DNA from: Bacillota bacterium | Lineage (GTDB): Bacteria > Bacillota > Clostridia > Tissierellales > Peptoniphilaceae | Direction of reading: 5' to 3' | Length of the DNA: 18,668 nt | NCBI GenBank assembly: GCA_023443025.1 | Contig: JAEZWM010000071.1 | Coordinates: 1-18,668 of the forward strand | Part shown: in pieces, positions 7,589 through 15,987 of the stretch | Layout of the letters: every line of letters begins with the position of its first letter | How positions within the stretch are numbered: the first letter of the stretch is position 1 | Translations under genes and position numbers: made by a program | The notes under the pieces: generated by a model | What the model saw: the letters and a program-made list of their open reading frames with translations, nothing else | Told to the model about the DNA's origin: nothing | The model's database searches: none

Positions 7589-8524
7589 ATGATATATGAT
7601 ATGATTATAATTGGAGCTGCACCAGCTGGATTGACTGCAGCACTTTATGGTGCAAGGCAAGGTTCTAAAGTACTTGTCATAGAAAAGGAGTTACCTGGAG
7701 GGCAAGCAGCAAGCACCAATTTAATTGAGAATTATCCGGGAACAGAACTGGGAGTCACAGGACCCGAGCTAGTGGAGTTAATGGTTAAACAAGCTAAAGA
7801 ATTCGGAGCAGAGTTAATTACTGATTTAATCGAAAGCGTAGAACTCAAAGGCGATATTAAAACCATTAAAACCATAAAAGCTGAATACAAAGCAAAATCG
7901 GTTATTATTGCAACCGGTGCATCACCACGAAAGCTTGGCGTTGAAGGAGAAGCTGAGTATACCGGAAAGGGTGTGGGATATTGTGCTACTTGCGATGCAC
8001 CATTTTTCCAAGACTTAGATATTTACGTTATTGGGGGAGGAAACTCCGCAGTAGATGAAGCTATCTATCTGACAAAATTTGGAAGATCGGTTACTATAAT
8101 ACACAGACGAGACAAACTTACTGCAGATGCTGTTTCTCAAGAACTTGCGTTTGCAAATGAAAAAATAAATTTTATATGGGATAGCGAAGTTACAAAATTT
8201 GAAGGTGAAGGACTACTGAAGTCCATGGAGATCAGGAATCTTAAAACCGGTGAAACTAAGACGATTGAAGCAGATCCTGAGCAAGGTACATTCGGTGTTT
8301 TCATATTTGCCGGAAACATTCCACAAACTGAGCTATTCAAAGATACACTCATGCTAGACTCTGGTTACATTGTCACAGATGAAGACATGAGAACTGAAAT
8401 CCCCGGGGTTTATGCAGCAGGAGATGTTAGAAAGAAAACACTCAGACAGGTTATCACAGCTGCTGCGGATGGGGCTATTGCCGCGTTTGTCGCGGGTAAA
8501 GACCTTGAAAATTCAAGGCATTAA
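7589..8524 (+). CDS. trxB: Thioredoxin reductase of the glycine reductase cluster
   Basis: A 311-aa FAD-dependent reductase that passes electrons from NAD(P)H to thioredoxin, the reductant of glycine reductase. The FAD-binding start reads I-I-I-G-A-A-P-A-G-L-T-A-A. The redox disulfide is C-A-T-C (Cys132/Cys135). The pyridine-nucleotide domain has G-G-G-N-S-A-V-D-E-A (about 149-158) and H-R-R-D-K-L-T (about 172-178). The C-terminal FAD motif is G-V-Y-A-A-G-D-V-R. Length is typical. The usual HRRxxxR motif ends in Thr here instead of Arg, which may affect the preference for NADPH. AGGGAG lies 9 nt before the ATG. It is the first gene after the structured leader and is separated from grdE by 52 nt that hold a hairpin and a strong ribosome site. 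No thioredoxin gene adjoins it. Confidence 0.93.
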   Translation: MIYDMIIIGAAPAGLTAALYGARQGSKVLVIEKELPGGQAASTNLIENYPGTELGVTGPELVELMVKQAKEFGAELITDLIESVELKGDIKTIKTIKAEYKAKSVIIATGASPRKLGVEGEAEYTGKGVGYCATCDAPFFQDLDIYVIGGGNSAVDEAIYLTKFGRSVTIIHRRDKLTADAVSQELAFANEKINFIWDSEVTKFEGEGLLKSMEIRNLKTGETKTIEADPEQGTFGVFIFAGNIPQTELFKDTLMLDSGYIVTDEDMRTEIPGVYAAGDVRKKTLRQVITAAADGAIAAFVAGKDLENSRH

Positions 8525-8530
8525 ACAGAT

Positions 8531-8553
8531 TTTAATATGGTTTCCATATTAAA
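8531..8553 (+). other. Intercistronic hairpin between trxB and grdE
   Basis: Perfect 10-bp stem TTTAATATGG (8531-8540) / CCATATTAAA (8544-8553) with a TTT loop. It has no T run, so termination is unlikely. It precedes the very strong AGGAGGTGA ribosome site (8564-8572) and may stabilise or mark processing of the grdE message. Confidence 0.5.
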
Positions 8554-8576
8554 TAAAATATTTAGGAGGTGAGTCT

Positions 8577-9863
8577 ATGCGTCTAGAGTTAGGTAATATC
8601 CTAATCAAAGATGTTCAATTTGGTGATCAAACCAAGGTTGAAAACAATGTGCTTTACGTTAACAAAGAAGAGCTTATCGAGCTAATCAAAGAAGACGAGC
8701 ACATTACAGAAGTAGACGTAGATTTAGCTAGACCTGGTGAAAGCGTAAGAATTACACCAGTAAAAGACGTCATAGAGCCACGTGTTAAGGTTGAAGGACC
8801 GGGATGTATATTCCCTGGAGTTCTTGGAAAACCGGACATGGTTGGTTCAGGTAGAACTCACGTTTTGAAGGGTGCAGCTGTTATGACAGTTGGTAAAATT
8901 GTTGGATTCCAAGAAGGAATCGTAGACATGTGTGGTCCAGGAGCGGACTTCACACCATTTTCAAAACTGAACAACGTTGTTATTAACGTTGAAAGACAAG
9001 AAGGTCTTGAGCCACATACTCACGAGCATGCTGTAAGAATGGCAGGACTTAAAGCTGCGGCTTATCTTGGAGCAGCAGGTAAGAGTGTTGAGCCCGATGA
9101 AGTAGAAGTTTATGAAACTAAACCTCTATTTGAGCAAGCCGAAGAGTTAAAAGACCTACCAAAAGTTGCTTATGTACAAATGATTCAAACTCAAGGATTA
9201 CTTCATGACACTTATGTGTACGGAGTAGATGGAAAGCAAATCATCCCTACAATCCTTTATCCAACTGAATCAATGGACGGAGCAGTAATATCAGGTAACT
9301 GTGTATCTGCATGTGATAAGAACACAACTTACCACCAAGTTAACAACCCTGTTGTTAAAGCTCTTTACGAAAAACACGGTAAAGAAATCAACTTCGTTGG
9401 AACAATCGTTACTAACGAAAACGTGTATCTAGCAGACAAAGAAAGATCTTCAAACATGACTGCTAAATTAGCTGAGTTCTTAGGACTTGACGGTGCTATC
9501 GTATCTCAAGAGGGATTCGGTAACCCAGATACAGACCTTATAATGAACGCTAAAAAACTTGCACAAAAAGGTGTAAAAGCTGTTATAATCACTGACGAGT
9601 ATGCCGGAAGAGACGGCGCAAGCCAGTCATTAGCAGATGCTGATCCATTAGCAGATGCAGTTGTAACTGGTGGAAATGCAAATGAAACAATAGTTCTTCC
9701 TAAGCTTGATAAAGTAATTGGAACACTTGATTACTCTGATATCATCGCTGGTGGATTCGACGGATCATTAAGAGAAGACGGATCAATCATGGTTGAGATT
9801 CAAGCAATCACAGGAGCTACAAACGAGCTAGGCTTCAATAAGATGTCAGCTACAGGATACTAA
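8577..9863 (+). CDS. grdE: Glycine reductase protein B, proprotein GrdE (pyruvoyl precursor)
   Basis: A 428-aa precursor of two subunits of the substrate-specific protein B. In characterised GrdE, the chain is cut before a cysteine that becomes a pyruvoyl group; the group binds glycine's amino group as a Schiff base. Here the site is clear: I-S-G-N-C-V-S-A-C-D-K-N-T, with Asn241-Cys242, the same numbering as the characterised clostridial protein. Cleavage would give about 241- and 187-residue chains. Length is normal. The start has AGGAGGTGA at ideal spacing, and the codon use (GGA, AGA, GCT, CTT) looks biased for high expression, like the rest of the grd genes. It works with GrdB, to which the amino group and the Se-carboxymethyl transfer are linked. 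Confidence 0.97.
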   Translation: MRLELGNILIKDVQFGDQTKVENNVLYVNKEELIELIKEDEHITEVDVDLARPGESVRITPVKDVIEPRVKVEGPGCIFPGVLGKPDMVGSGRTHVLKGAAVMTVGKIVGFQEGIVDMCGPGADFTPFSKLNNVVINVERQEGLEPHTHEHAVRMAGLKAAAYLGAAGKSVEPDEVEVYETKPLFEQAEELKDLPKVAYVQMIQTQGLLHDTYVYGVDGKQIIPTILYPTESMDGAVISGNCVSACDKNTTYHQVNNPVVKALYEKHGKEINFVGTIVTNENVYLADKERSSNMTAKLAEFLGLDGAIVSQEGFGNPDTDLIMNAKKLAQKGVKAVIITDEYAGRDGASQSLADADPLADAVVTGGNANETIVLPKLDKVIGTLDYSDIIAGGFDGSLREDGSIMVEIQAITGATNELGFNKMSATGY

Positions 9864-9910
9864 AATTATTATAATAAATTAGAAATTAAACTATGAAAGG
9901 AGACGCAAAA

Positions 9911-10387
9911 ATGACAATTTTTCAAGAAGGCAGAAAAGTTATCATCATCGGCGATAGAGACGGTGTACCAGGTCCAGCCATAGAAGAATGCGTAAAGACA
10001 ACTCCTGCTGAAGTAGTTTTCTCAGCAACAGAGTGTTTCGTCTGAACCGCGGCAGGGGCAATGGATCTTGAAAATCAAAGAAGGGTAAAAGAATTAGCAG
10101 AAGCACATGGTGCTGAGAACATAGTAGTAGTTCTTGGAGGTGCTGAAGCAGAATCAACAACACTTGCAGCAGAAACAGTTACAGCAGGTGACCCAACTTA
10201 TGCAGGAGCATTGTCAGGAGTCCAGTTGGGACTAAGAGTATACCACGCAACAGAACCAGCAGTTAAAGAAGAAGTAGACGCTGACGTTTATGACGAGCAA
10301 ATCGGAATGATGGAAATGGTTCTTGATGTAGACGAAATAGCTGAAGCTATAGATGAGATAAGAAAAGAATATACACAATTCGAATAA
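9911..10387 (+). CDS. grdA: Glycine reductase selenoprotein A (Sec45)
   Basis: A 158-aa selenoprotein read through an in-frame TGA at 10043-10045 (residue 45). The motif C-F-V-U-T-A-A-G-A-M-D-L-E around it is the hallmark of GrdA: Cys42 and Sec45 form the redox pair. The protein takes the carboxymethyl group from protein B as a Se-carboxymethyl selenoether and delivers it to protein C, after which thioredoxin re-reduces the Sec-Cys bond. The frame continues uninterrupted for 113 codons after the TGA with conserved GrdA sequence, so this is not a pseudogene. AAGGAGA lies upstream of ATG 9911. A conventional annotation would split or truncate this gene. The downstream SECIS structure is less obvious than in grdB. 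Confidence 0.97.
10043..10045 (+). other. UGA selenocysteine codon in grdA (Sec45)
   Basis: In-frame TGA within the conserved C-F-V-U-T-A-A-G context. The immediately following bases give only a weak stem (CC.GC / GC...GG around a GGCAGGG loop, 10047-10064), so the SECIS of grdA departs from the simple GGU-loop form or needs proper folding to be seen. Confidence 0.93.
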
Positions 10388-10432
10388 TATAAAATATAAA
10401 ACAATATAAAATACGCGAGAGGGGGGAATTGA

Positions 10433-11749
10433 ATGGGTAAATTAAGAATAGTTCATTACATTAACCAGTTCTTTGCCGGAATCGGTGGAGAGGAAATGGC
10501 TCATGTTGAACCGGAAGTTAGAGAAGAAGTAATCGGACCTGGTCTTGCAATCCAAGCTGGATTTAAAGACGAAGGAGAGATAGTAGCTACAATTATCTGT
10601 GGTGACTCTTACTTCGGAGAAAACATGGAAAAAGCTAAAGAAACAATCCTTGAAATGGTTAAAAAGTATGAACCAGATTTATTCATTGCAGGACCTGCTT
10701 TTAATGCCGGACGTTACGGAGTGGCTGCGGGTTCAATAACCGAAGCAGTTCAAAACGAGCTAGGCATCCCGGCAATCACTGGAATGTACGTGGAAAATCC
10801 AGGTGCCGACATGTTTAAGAAACAAGTATATATCGTATCAACTAAAAACAGTGCGGCTGGTATGAGAGACGCTATGAACAAACTAGTTCCACTAGCTAAA
10901 AAACTTGTTAATAATGAAGAGATAGGTAAACCTGAAGAAGAAGGATATATCGAAAGAGGTATCCGTAAAAATATATGGACCGACAAAGTTGGTGCTGAAA
11001 GAGCAGCTGATATGCTTATGAAGAAGCTTGCTGGCGAAGAGTTCGAAACAGAATATCCAATGCCAAGCTTCGATAGAGTAGAAGCAAACCCAGCTATTAA
11101 AGATCTTTCAAAAGCTACAATAGCTATAGTATCTTCCGGTGGACCGGTTCCATTTGGAAACCCAGACCACATCGAATCATCATCAGCATCTAAATATGGT
11201 AAATACGATATTGAAGGTGTAGATGATTTAGTAGAAGGTGAATGGGAAACAGCACATGGTGGATATGACCCAACATATGCTAACCAAGACCTAGATAGAG
11301 TTATCCCGGTTGATGTTCTTAGAAACTATGAAAAAGAAGGAAAAATTGGTAAACTTCATAGATACTTCTATTCAACAGTTGGAAACGGAACAGCAGTTGC
11401 AAGTTCAAAAGCATTTGCTGAAGAGTTTTCTAAAGAATTGAAGGAAGACGGAGTTGACGCAGTTATATTAACTTCTACCTGAGGTACTTGTACACGTTGC
11501 GGTGCAACAATGTATAAAGAAGTTGAAAGAGCTGGAATACCAGTAGTACACGTTTGTACAGTTACTCCTATTTCATTAACAGTTGGAGCTAACAGAATAG
11601 TTCCGGCAGTAGCTATTCCTCATCCATTAGGAAATCCTAAACTTAATAAAGAGGAAGAATACCATCTAAGAGAAAAAATCGTAGATGAAGCTCTAAGAGC
11701 ACTTACTACAGAAGTAGAAGAGCAAACTGTATTTAACTCAGTATTTTAA
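10433..11749 (+). CDS. grdB: Glycine reductase protein B selenoprotein subunit (Sec350)
   Basis: A 438-aa selenoprotein, the gamma subunit of glycine-specific protein B. The N-terminus M-G-K-L-R-I-V-H-Y-I-N-Q-F-F-A-G-I-G-G-E-E is typical. TGA at 11480-11482 is codon 350 within T-S-T-U-G-T-C-T-R-C-G-A-T-M, giving the U-x-x-C-x-x-C motif; Sec350 matches the known position in clostridial GrdB. After the TGA the frame continues to TAA 11747-11749 with conserved sequence. With the GrdE-derived pyruvoyl subunit it binds glycine; the selenol attacks the alpha carbon, releases ammonia and transfers the carboxymethyl group to GrdA. The ribosome site is GAGGGGGG just before ATG 10433. A clear SECIS hairpin follows the UGA. 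Confidence 0.97.
11480..11517 (+). promoter_or_regulatory. UGA Sec codon and SECIS hairpin of grdB
   Basis: TGA at 11480-11482 is followed by a hairpin: TTGTACA (11488-11494) pairs with TGTATAA (11511-11517), then GTTGC (11496-11500) pairs with GCAAC (11504-11508) around a GGT apical loop (11501-11503), with a small internal loop (c / aa). A GGU apical loop about 18 nt after the UGA matches the known bacterial SECIS form bound by SelB. Confidence 0.85.
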
Positions 11750-11761
11750 TAAACTTACAAT

Positions 11762-11791
11762 AAAAGGGTGATTCTAAAGTATCACCCTTTT
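11762..11791 (+). terminator. Strong hairpin between grdB and grdC (partial terminator or processing element)
   Basis: Perfect 11-bp stem AAAAGGGTGAT (11762-11772) / ATCACCCTTTT (11781-11791), loop TCTAAAGT. The four T residues closing the stem are followed by G, so the T run is short. It may let only part of transcription pass into grdCD or protect the 3' end of the grdEAB message. Confidence 0.6.
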
Positions 11792-11834
11792 GTTAAAGTA
11801 TAATGCAACAAAAATTTATGGAGGTGTTTAGTTA

Positions 11835-13376
11835 ATGACAGAGCCGGTATTAAAAGGTGCTTCTTATGTTCTTGTTCATACACCAGATATGATCATGAAT
11901 AATGGTACTACGCAAACAACAGAAATGGTAGTAAATCCTGAATCGGAGTACCTTAAAGAACTTCCTAAACATTTAAGAAGTTTTGAACAAGTAGTAAACT
12001 ATCTTCCAAACCAAGTTTATATTGGAGGACAAAGACCAGAAATCCTAAATGAGACACCAAAACCTTGGACAGATGACGATAAATATCTAAGTGGTGCTAA
12101 CAAAGTAGGAAAATATGGTGAAATTCTACCACAAGACGAATTCATTGGACTAATTAAAATATGTGACGTATTTGATTTAGTTCATCTTAGTAAAGAATTT
12201 ACTGAAGAAGTAAAAGCTAAACTAGAAGCACATCCGCTAATTGGAGATGGATTAGTAGAAAAGCTAGGATCAGGAGACGATCAAGCAACAATTGACAAGT
12301 TTATGGCTGACCATGCTGAAGGACTATATCATGAAGACAAATTAGTCGGTTGTGTTAAAAGAGCACACGATGTTGACGTAAACTTAAGTGCTCATGTTAT
12401 TTTTGAAAACTTAGTTGCTAAGGCATCAGGACTATTAGCAGCTCTTAACCTAGTAGATAAAAACGGTCTTAATCCTGAAGATGTAGAATACGTTATAGAG
12501 TGTTCAGAAGAAGCTTGTGGAGATATGAACCAAAGAGGTGGAGGAAACTTCGCTAAAGCTATCGCAGAATTAGCAGGATTTGTAAATGCATCAGGATCTG
12601 ATGTAAGAGGTTTCTGTGCTGCTCCTACTCATGCATTAATTTCTGCTGCATCATTAGTAGGTGCCGGAACATTCAAAAATGTTGTAATTATAGCTGGTGG
12701 TTCAACTGCAAAACTTGGTATGAACGGTAAAGACCATCTTAAGAAAGGTCTTCCAATACTAGAAGACGTAGTTGGTGGATTTGCCGCACTTGTCAGTGAA
12801 AATGATGGAGAACATCCAATCCTTAGAACTGATGCAGTAGGTAGACATACAGTTGGAACCGGATCATCACCACAAGCTGTTATGAGTTCATTAGTTACTG
12901 ATCCACTTGAAAGAGTTGGACTTACAGTTAAAGATGTTGATAGATACTCAACAGAAATGCAAAACCCAGACATCACTAAACCAGCCGGAGCAGGAGATGT
13001 TCCAGAGGCAAACATGAAAATGATCGGTGCTCTAGGAGTTATGAAAGGACAACTAGAGAAAGCTGAGATGCCAGAATTCATTAAGAAAAACGGTCTACAA
13101 GGTTGGGCACCAACTCAAGGACATATTCCTTCAGGAGCTCCATATCTTGGATTCTGTATAGAAGATTTAACAACCGGCGAATACAATAGAGCACAAGTAG
13201 TAGGTAAGGGATCATTATTCTTAGGAAGAATGACCAACTTATTTGATGGTGTTTCAATTGTAATTGAAAGAAACTCCGGTGATGTATCTGAAGGCGGCGG
13301 AGTATCTCAAGAAGAAGTTAAAAAATTAGTTGCAGAGGCTATGAGAGATTTTGCATCGAGTCTAATCGAAGGGTAG
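11835..13376 (+). CDS. grdC: Glycine reductase protein C, beta subunit
   Basis: A 513-aa GrdC. With GrdD it forms protein C, which accepts the carboxymethyl group from selenoprotein A and, through an acetyl thioester and phosphate, releases acetyl phosphate for ATP synthesis. The central half resembles the KAS III/thiolase fold (about 218-270: E-C-S-E-E-A-C-G-D-M-N-Q-R-G-G-G-N-F, then R-G-F-C-A-A-P-T-H-A-L). A flexible acidic/glycine stretch near 490 precedes the final helix. Length fits the family. GGAGGTG precedes ATG 11835. The gene follows grdB after an 85-nt gap containing a strong hairpin and precedes grdD by 10 nt, so grdC and grdD are surely co-transcribed. Confidence 0.96.
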   Translation: MTEPVLKGASYVLVHTPDMIMNNGTTQTTEMVVNPESEYLKELPKHLRSFEQVVNYLPNQVYIGGQRPEILNETPKPWTDDDKYLSGANKVGKYGEILPQDEFIGLIKICDVFDLVHLSKEFTEEVKAKLEAHPLIGDGLVEKLGSGDDQATIDKFMADHAEGLYHEDKLVGCVKRAHDVDVNLSAHVIFENLVAKASGLLAALNLVDKNGLNPEDVEYVIECSEEACGDMNQRGGGNFAKAIAELAGFVNASGSDVRGFCAAPTHALISAASLVGAGTFKNVVIIAGGSTAKLGMNGKDHLKKGLPILEDVVGGFAALVSENDGEHPILRTDAVGRHTVGTGSSPQAVMSSLVTDPLERVGLTVKDVDRYSTEMQNPDITKPAGAGDVPEANMKMIGALGVMKGQLEKAEMPEFIKKNGLQGWAPTQGHIPSGAPYLGFCIEDLTTGEYNRAQVVGKGSLFLGRMTNLFDGVSIVIERNSGDVSEGGGVSQEEVKKLVAEAMRDFASSLIEG

Positions 13377-13386
13377 AGGTGATAAA

Positions 13387-14550
13387 ATGACTGACGTTAA
13401 AAAGATGATTGGTCAAGTCTTTGAAGACATCGCTACTGGACTCGAAACAGGAGCTTTTGGATCAAGAGCGGTAGTTGCAGTTACCACATTAGGTAGCGAG
13501 CACGGTATCGAAAACGTAGTTAGAGGTGCTGAAGAAGCTCAAAGAAGAGACAACTCAATTGAAGTTGTACTAATCGGACCAAAAGTAGATTCAGATCTTA
13601 AGCAATATGTAGTTGAAAGTGATGAAGAAGGATACAAAGTGATGGAAGAACTACTTGATAGTGGTGAAATCGGAGCTTGTGTAACCATGCATTACAGTTT
13701 CCCAATTGGAGTTTCAACAGTAGGTAGAGTTGTTACACCAGCTACTGCAAACGAAATGATCATTGCCACAACAACCGGAACTTCATCTGCTCATAGGGTA
13801 GAAGGAATGGTTAAGAACGGTATCTATGGAATTATAGCTGCAAAAGCTATAGGAATAGAACATCCAACACTTGGAATTCTAAACCTGGATGGTGCTGTTC
13901 ATGTTGAAAGAGCTTTTAAGCAATTAAAAGAAAATGGCTATGAAGTAAACTTTGCAACTTCAAACAGAGCGGATGGCGGAGTACTCATGAGAGGAAATGA
14001 CATACTTCAAGGAGTGCCTGATGTATTAATCAACGATACACTAACCGGAAACATCCTTATGAAGATGTTCTCTTCATTCACTACAGGCGGTGGATTTGAA
14101 GCTCATGGATATGGATACGGACCTGGAATCGGTGAAAACTATGACAGAACTGTACTAATCATATCAAGAGCATCAGGATATCCAGTAATAGCAAATGCAC
14201 TAAGCTATGCCGGGGATCTTGTAAAAGGTAATGTTAACAAGGTAGCTAAAGAAGAGTTTGAAAAAGCTAATAAGGCAGGCCTAAAAGATATCCTTAAAGG
14301 ACTTACTGAGTCTAAAAAGAAAGACGATTCAGAGGAAGAAGAAGTTACTGCACCACCAAAAGAGCTAGTTACAGCTGAAATTTCAGGAATTGACATTCTT
14401 GAATTAGAAGATGCGGTGAAAGTTCTTTGGAAGAATGGATACTATGCAGAAAGTGGTATGGGATGTACAGGACCAATTGTTCTTGTTAATGAAGAAAAAT
14501 TCGGTATGTGCTATGACATTCTACTGAAAGAAGGATATGTAACAGAATAA
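13387..14550 (+). CDS. grdD: Glycine reductase protein C, alpha subunit
   Basis: A 387-aa GrdD, the partner of GrdC in the acetyl-phosphate-forming protein C; its fold is related to PlsX/phosphotransacetylase-type enzymes. Visible conserved parts are the glycine-rich G-Y-G-Y-G-P-G-I-G-E segment (about 239-248), Cys98 in G-E-I-G-A-C-V-T, and Cys360 in G-M-G-C-T-G-P. My recollection is that cysteines near 98 and 359 were studied as reactive residues in clostridial GrdD, which would fit. An acidic, lysine-rich linker (about 303-320, K-K-K-D-D-S-E-E-E-E) separates the two parts. AGAGGTG precedes ATG 13387. An insertion sequence begins 7 nt after the stop. Confidence 0.95.
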   Translation: MTDVKKMIGQVFEDIATGLETGAFGSRAVVAVTTLGSEHGIENVVRGAEEAQRRDNSIEVVLIGPKVDSDLKQYVVESDEEGYKVMEELLDSGEIGACVTMHYSFPIGVSTVGRVVTPATANEMIIATTTGTSSAHRVEGMVKNGIYGIIAAKAIGIEHPTLGILNLDGAVHVERAFKQLKENGYEVNFATSNRADGGVLMRGNDILQGVPDVLINDTLTGNILMKMFSSFTTGGGFEAHGYGYGPGIGENYDRTVLIISRASGYPVIANALSYAGDLVKGNVNKVAKEEFEKANKAGLKDILKGLTESKKKDDSEEEEVTAPPKELVTAEISGIDILELEDAVKVLWKNGYYAESGMGCTGPIVLVNEEKFGMCYDILLKEGYVTE

Positions 14551-14608
14551 TATAATGGTTCTCTGTCAAATAGTGTTGGTAAATAAAATAATCACAAACT
14601 ATTGATAG

Positions 14609-14638
14609 TCAGGCAGCGTTAGCTGCCTGATTCTTTTT
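14609..14638 (+). terminator. IS end hairpin, now the terminator downstream of grdD
   Basis: Perfect 9-bp stem TCAGGCAGC (14609-14617) / GCTGCCTGA (14622-14630), loop GTTA, followed by TTCTTTTT on the + strand. The first three bases are also the transposase stop codon on the minus strand. The T run exists only in the + direction, so it stops transcription entering the IS from grdD. Confidence 0.85.
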
Positions 14639-15925
14639 AATTGAAACTACCCTTTTAGGGATTATCATTCTCTTACAAATTAATATCCGATTTCTAAAAT
14701 GGAAGTATGACCTGTAGCCAAAAGCTATCCTTTTTAAGCATTTAATAAAATTGTTAACACCTTCTAAACATCCATTCGTAATATTGATTTCTAAACAGTT
14801 TTTAACGTACTCAAAATCCTTTAAAAGCGTGTTAATACTAGTTCTCATAGCATCCGATACATTATCTAAATAATACTCCAAATGCGCCTTTAAAGAAATA
14901 ATATCAGCGTTTTGAATGTCCTTTAAAAGAATCTGATAACACTCATAAGTATTTAAAAGTGTTTCATTTACACCAATACTCTCCATTACAACATCTCTTG
15001 CACTTTTCCATCTATCAAAATGAACCCATTTGTCAAACCGTGTAGAATTGAGCTCTAAATAAGGTTTTTGTATCAGTTTCCAATACCTTTTTAATCTCTT
15101 GTACTCCATAGAATATGTGGAAAAGCCATTCATAACCTCTATTCTAGTCTTGTTAAGTGCCCTAGACAAGTGATTTACGATATGGAACTTATCAAAAACT
15201 ATCTTAGCATTAGGGAAAAGATCATTAATCAAAGTTATGTAAGGCTGGTACATATCAATACATATACTTTTAACAGATTCTCTAGCATGCTCAGTAAACT
15301 TTAAAAAATAGCGCTTAAGAAAGAATAATTGTCTGTTCTCTACAATATCAATGATGTCATGAGTAATACCATCGCAAAAGATAAAACTCATAGAACCTTT
15401 AGCAGTTTTAGTAGATTTAAACTCATCAAAACATAAATGCTCAGGTAAGTGAAGATAATTAGGCTTAAACTGTTCAAAGGCTCGATCAACACATTTAGAA
15501 ACAGTAGAATGAGAAACATAATTTAAATCAGCTATGTCTTTCTCGCTTAATTTCATCGTCAAATTAGTAGTAATATGAGCTTTTACTCTATTAGAAATAA
15601 AACAATTCCTTTTAACAATATCAGTTTCAGCACTAAAAGTAGAATTACACTCTTTACATAAAAACCTCTGCTTTTTAAGCCTTAAAAAAGTTGGTTCACC
15701 GTTAAATGGTAGAAGTTTAATATCAGAAGACTTAGTTCCATGCTTAATGATTTTAGAAACATCGGTATTTCCACAACAAGTGCATACAGAAGGAAGATAA
15801 GATAAACGCCCATGTAAGAGGTTGTAGTTGATACCTTTCTTCTTGATTTTATCAATATTCTCAAAGATTTCAATGTTTTCATCTTCTAAAGATAAAAGTT
15901 TTAGTATATAATTATTAATAGACAT
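14609..15925 (-). CDS. ISL3-family transposase
   Basis: A full-length 438-aa DDE transposase. Residues 48-93 form the N-terminal zinc finger (C-T-C-C-G with Cys48/50/51, then C-K-E-C at Cys90/93). About 128-147 is a helix-turn-helix (S-E-K-D-I-A-D-L-N-Y-V-S-H-S-T-V). The catalytic core shows Asp167 (F-D-E-F-K-S), Asp224 (I-C-I-D-M-Y-Q-P-Y), F-D-K-F-H near 245, and Glu388 in N-G-C-L-E-G-V-N-N, which together are the ISL3 signature. No internal stop or frameshift is seen, so the protein may be active. AGGAGG (complement of 15931-15936) lies 5 nt before the ATG. It is transcribed convergently to the grd operon. Confidence 0.93.
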   Translation of the reverse strand: MSINNYILKLLSLEDENIEIFENIDKIKKKGINYNLLHGRLSYLPSVCTCCGNTDVSKIIKHGTKSSDIKLLPFNGEPTFLRLKKQRFLCKECNSTFSAETDIVKRNCFISNRVKAHITTNLTMKLSEKDIADLNYVSHSTVSKCVDRAFEQFKPNYLHLPEHLCFDEFKSTKTAKGSMSFIFCDGITHDIIDIVENRQLFFLKRYFLKFTEHARESVKSICIDMYQPYITLINDLFPNAKIVFDKFHIVNHLSRALNKTRIEVMNGFSTYSMEYKRLKRYWKLIQKPYLELNSTRFDKWVHFDRWKSARDVVMESIGVNETLLNTYECYQILLKDIQNADIISLKAHLEYYLDNVSDAMRTSINTLLKDFEYVKNCLEINITNGCLEGVNNFIKCLKRIAFGYRSYFHFRNRILICKRMIIPKRVVSIKKNQAANAA

Positions 15926-15958
15926 AGTGGCCTCCTTAAATTTTTTTGTGGTGATTAA

Positions 15959-15987
15959 ATTATAAAGGAAATTGGTCTCTATGTCTT
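15959..15987 (-). promoter_or_regulatory. Candidate promoter of the ISL3 transposase
   Basis: On the minus strand: -35 AAGACA (complement of 15982-15987), 17-bp spacer, consensus -10 TATAAT (complement of 15959-15964), about 34 nt upstream of the transposase ATG. It is inside the IS. Confidence 0.5.

Noticed and set aside
10043..11482. Frame-stopping TGAs suggesting that grdA and grdB are broken genes
   Set aside because: Each TGA lies in the exact selenocysteine context (C-F-V-U-T-A-A-G and T-S-T-U-G-T-C-T-R-C) and the conserved protein continues in the same frame; grdB also has a GGU-loop SECIS.
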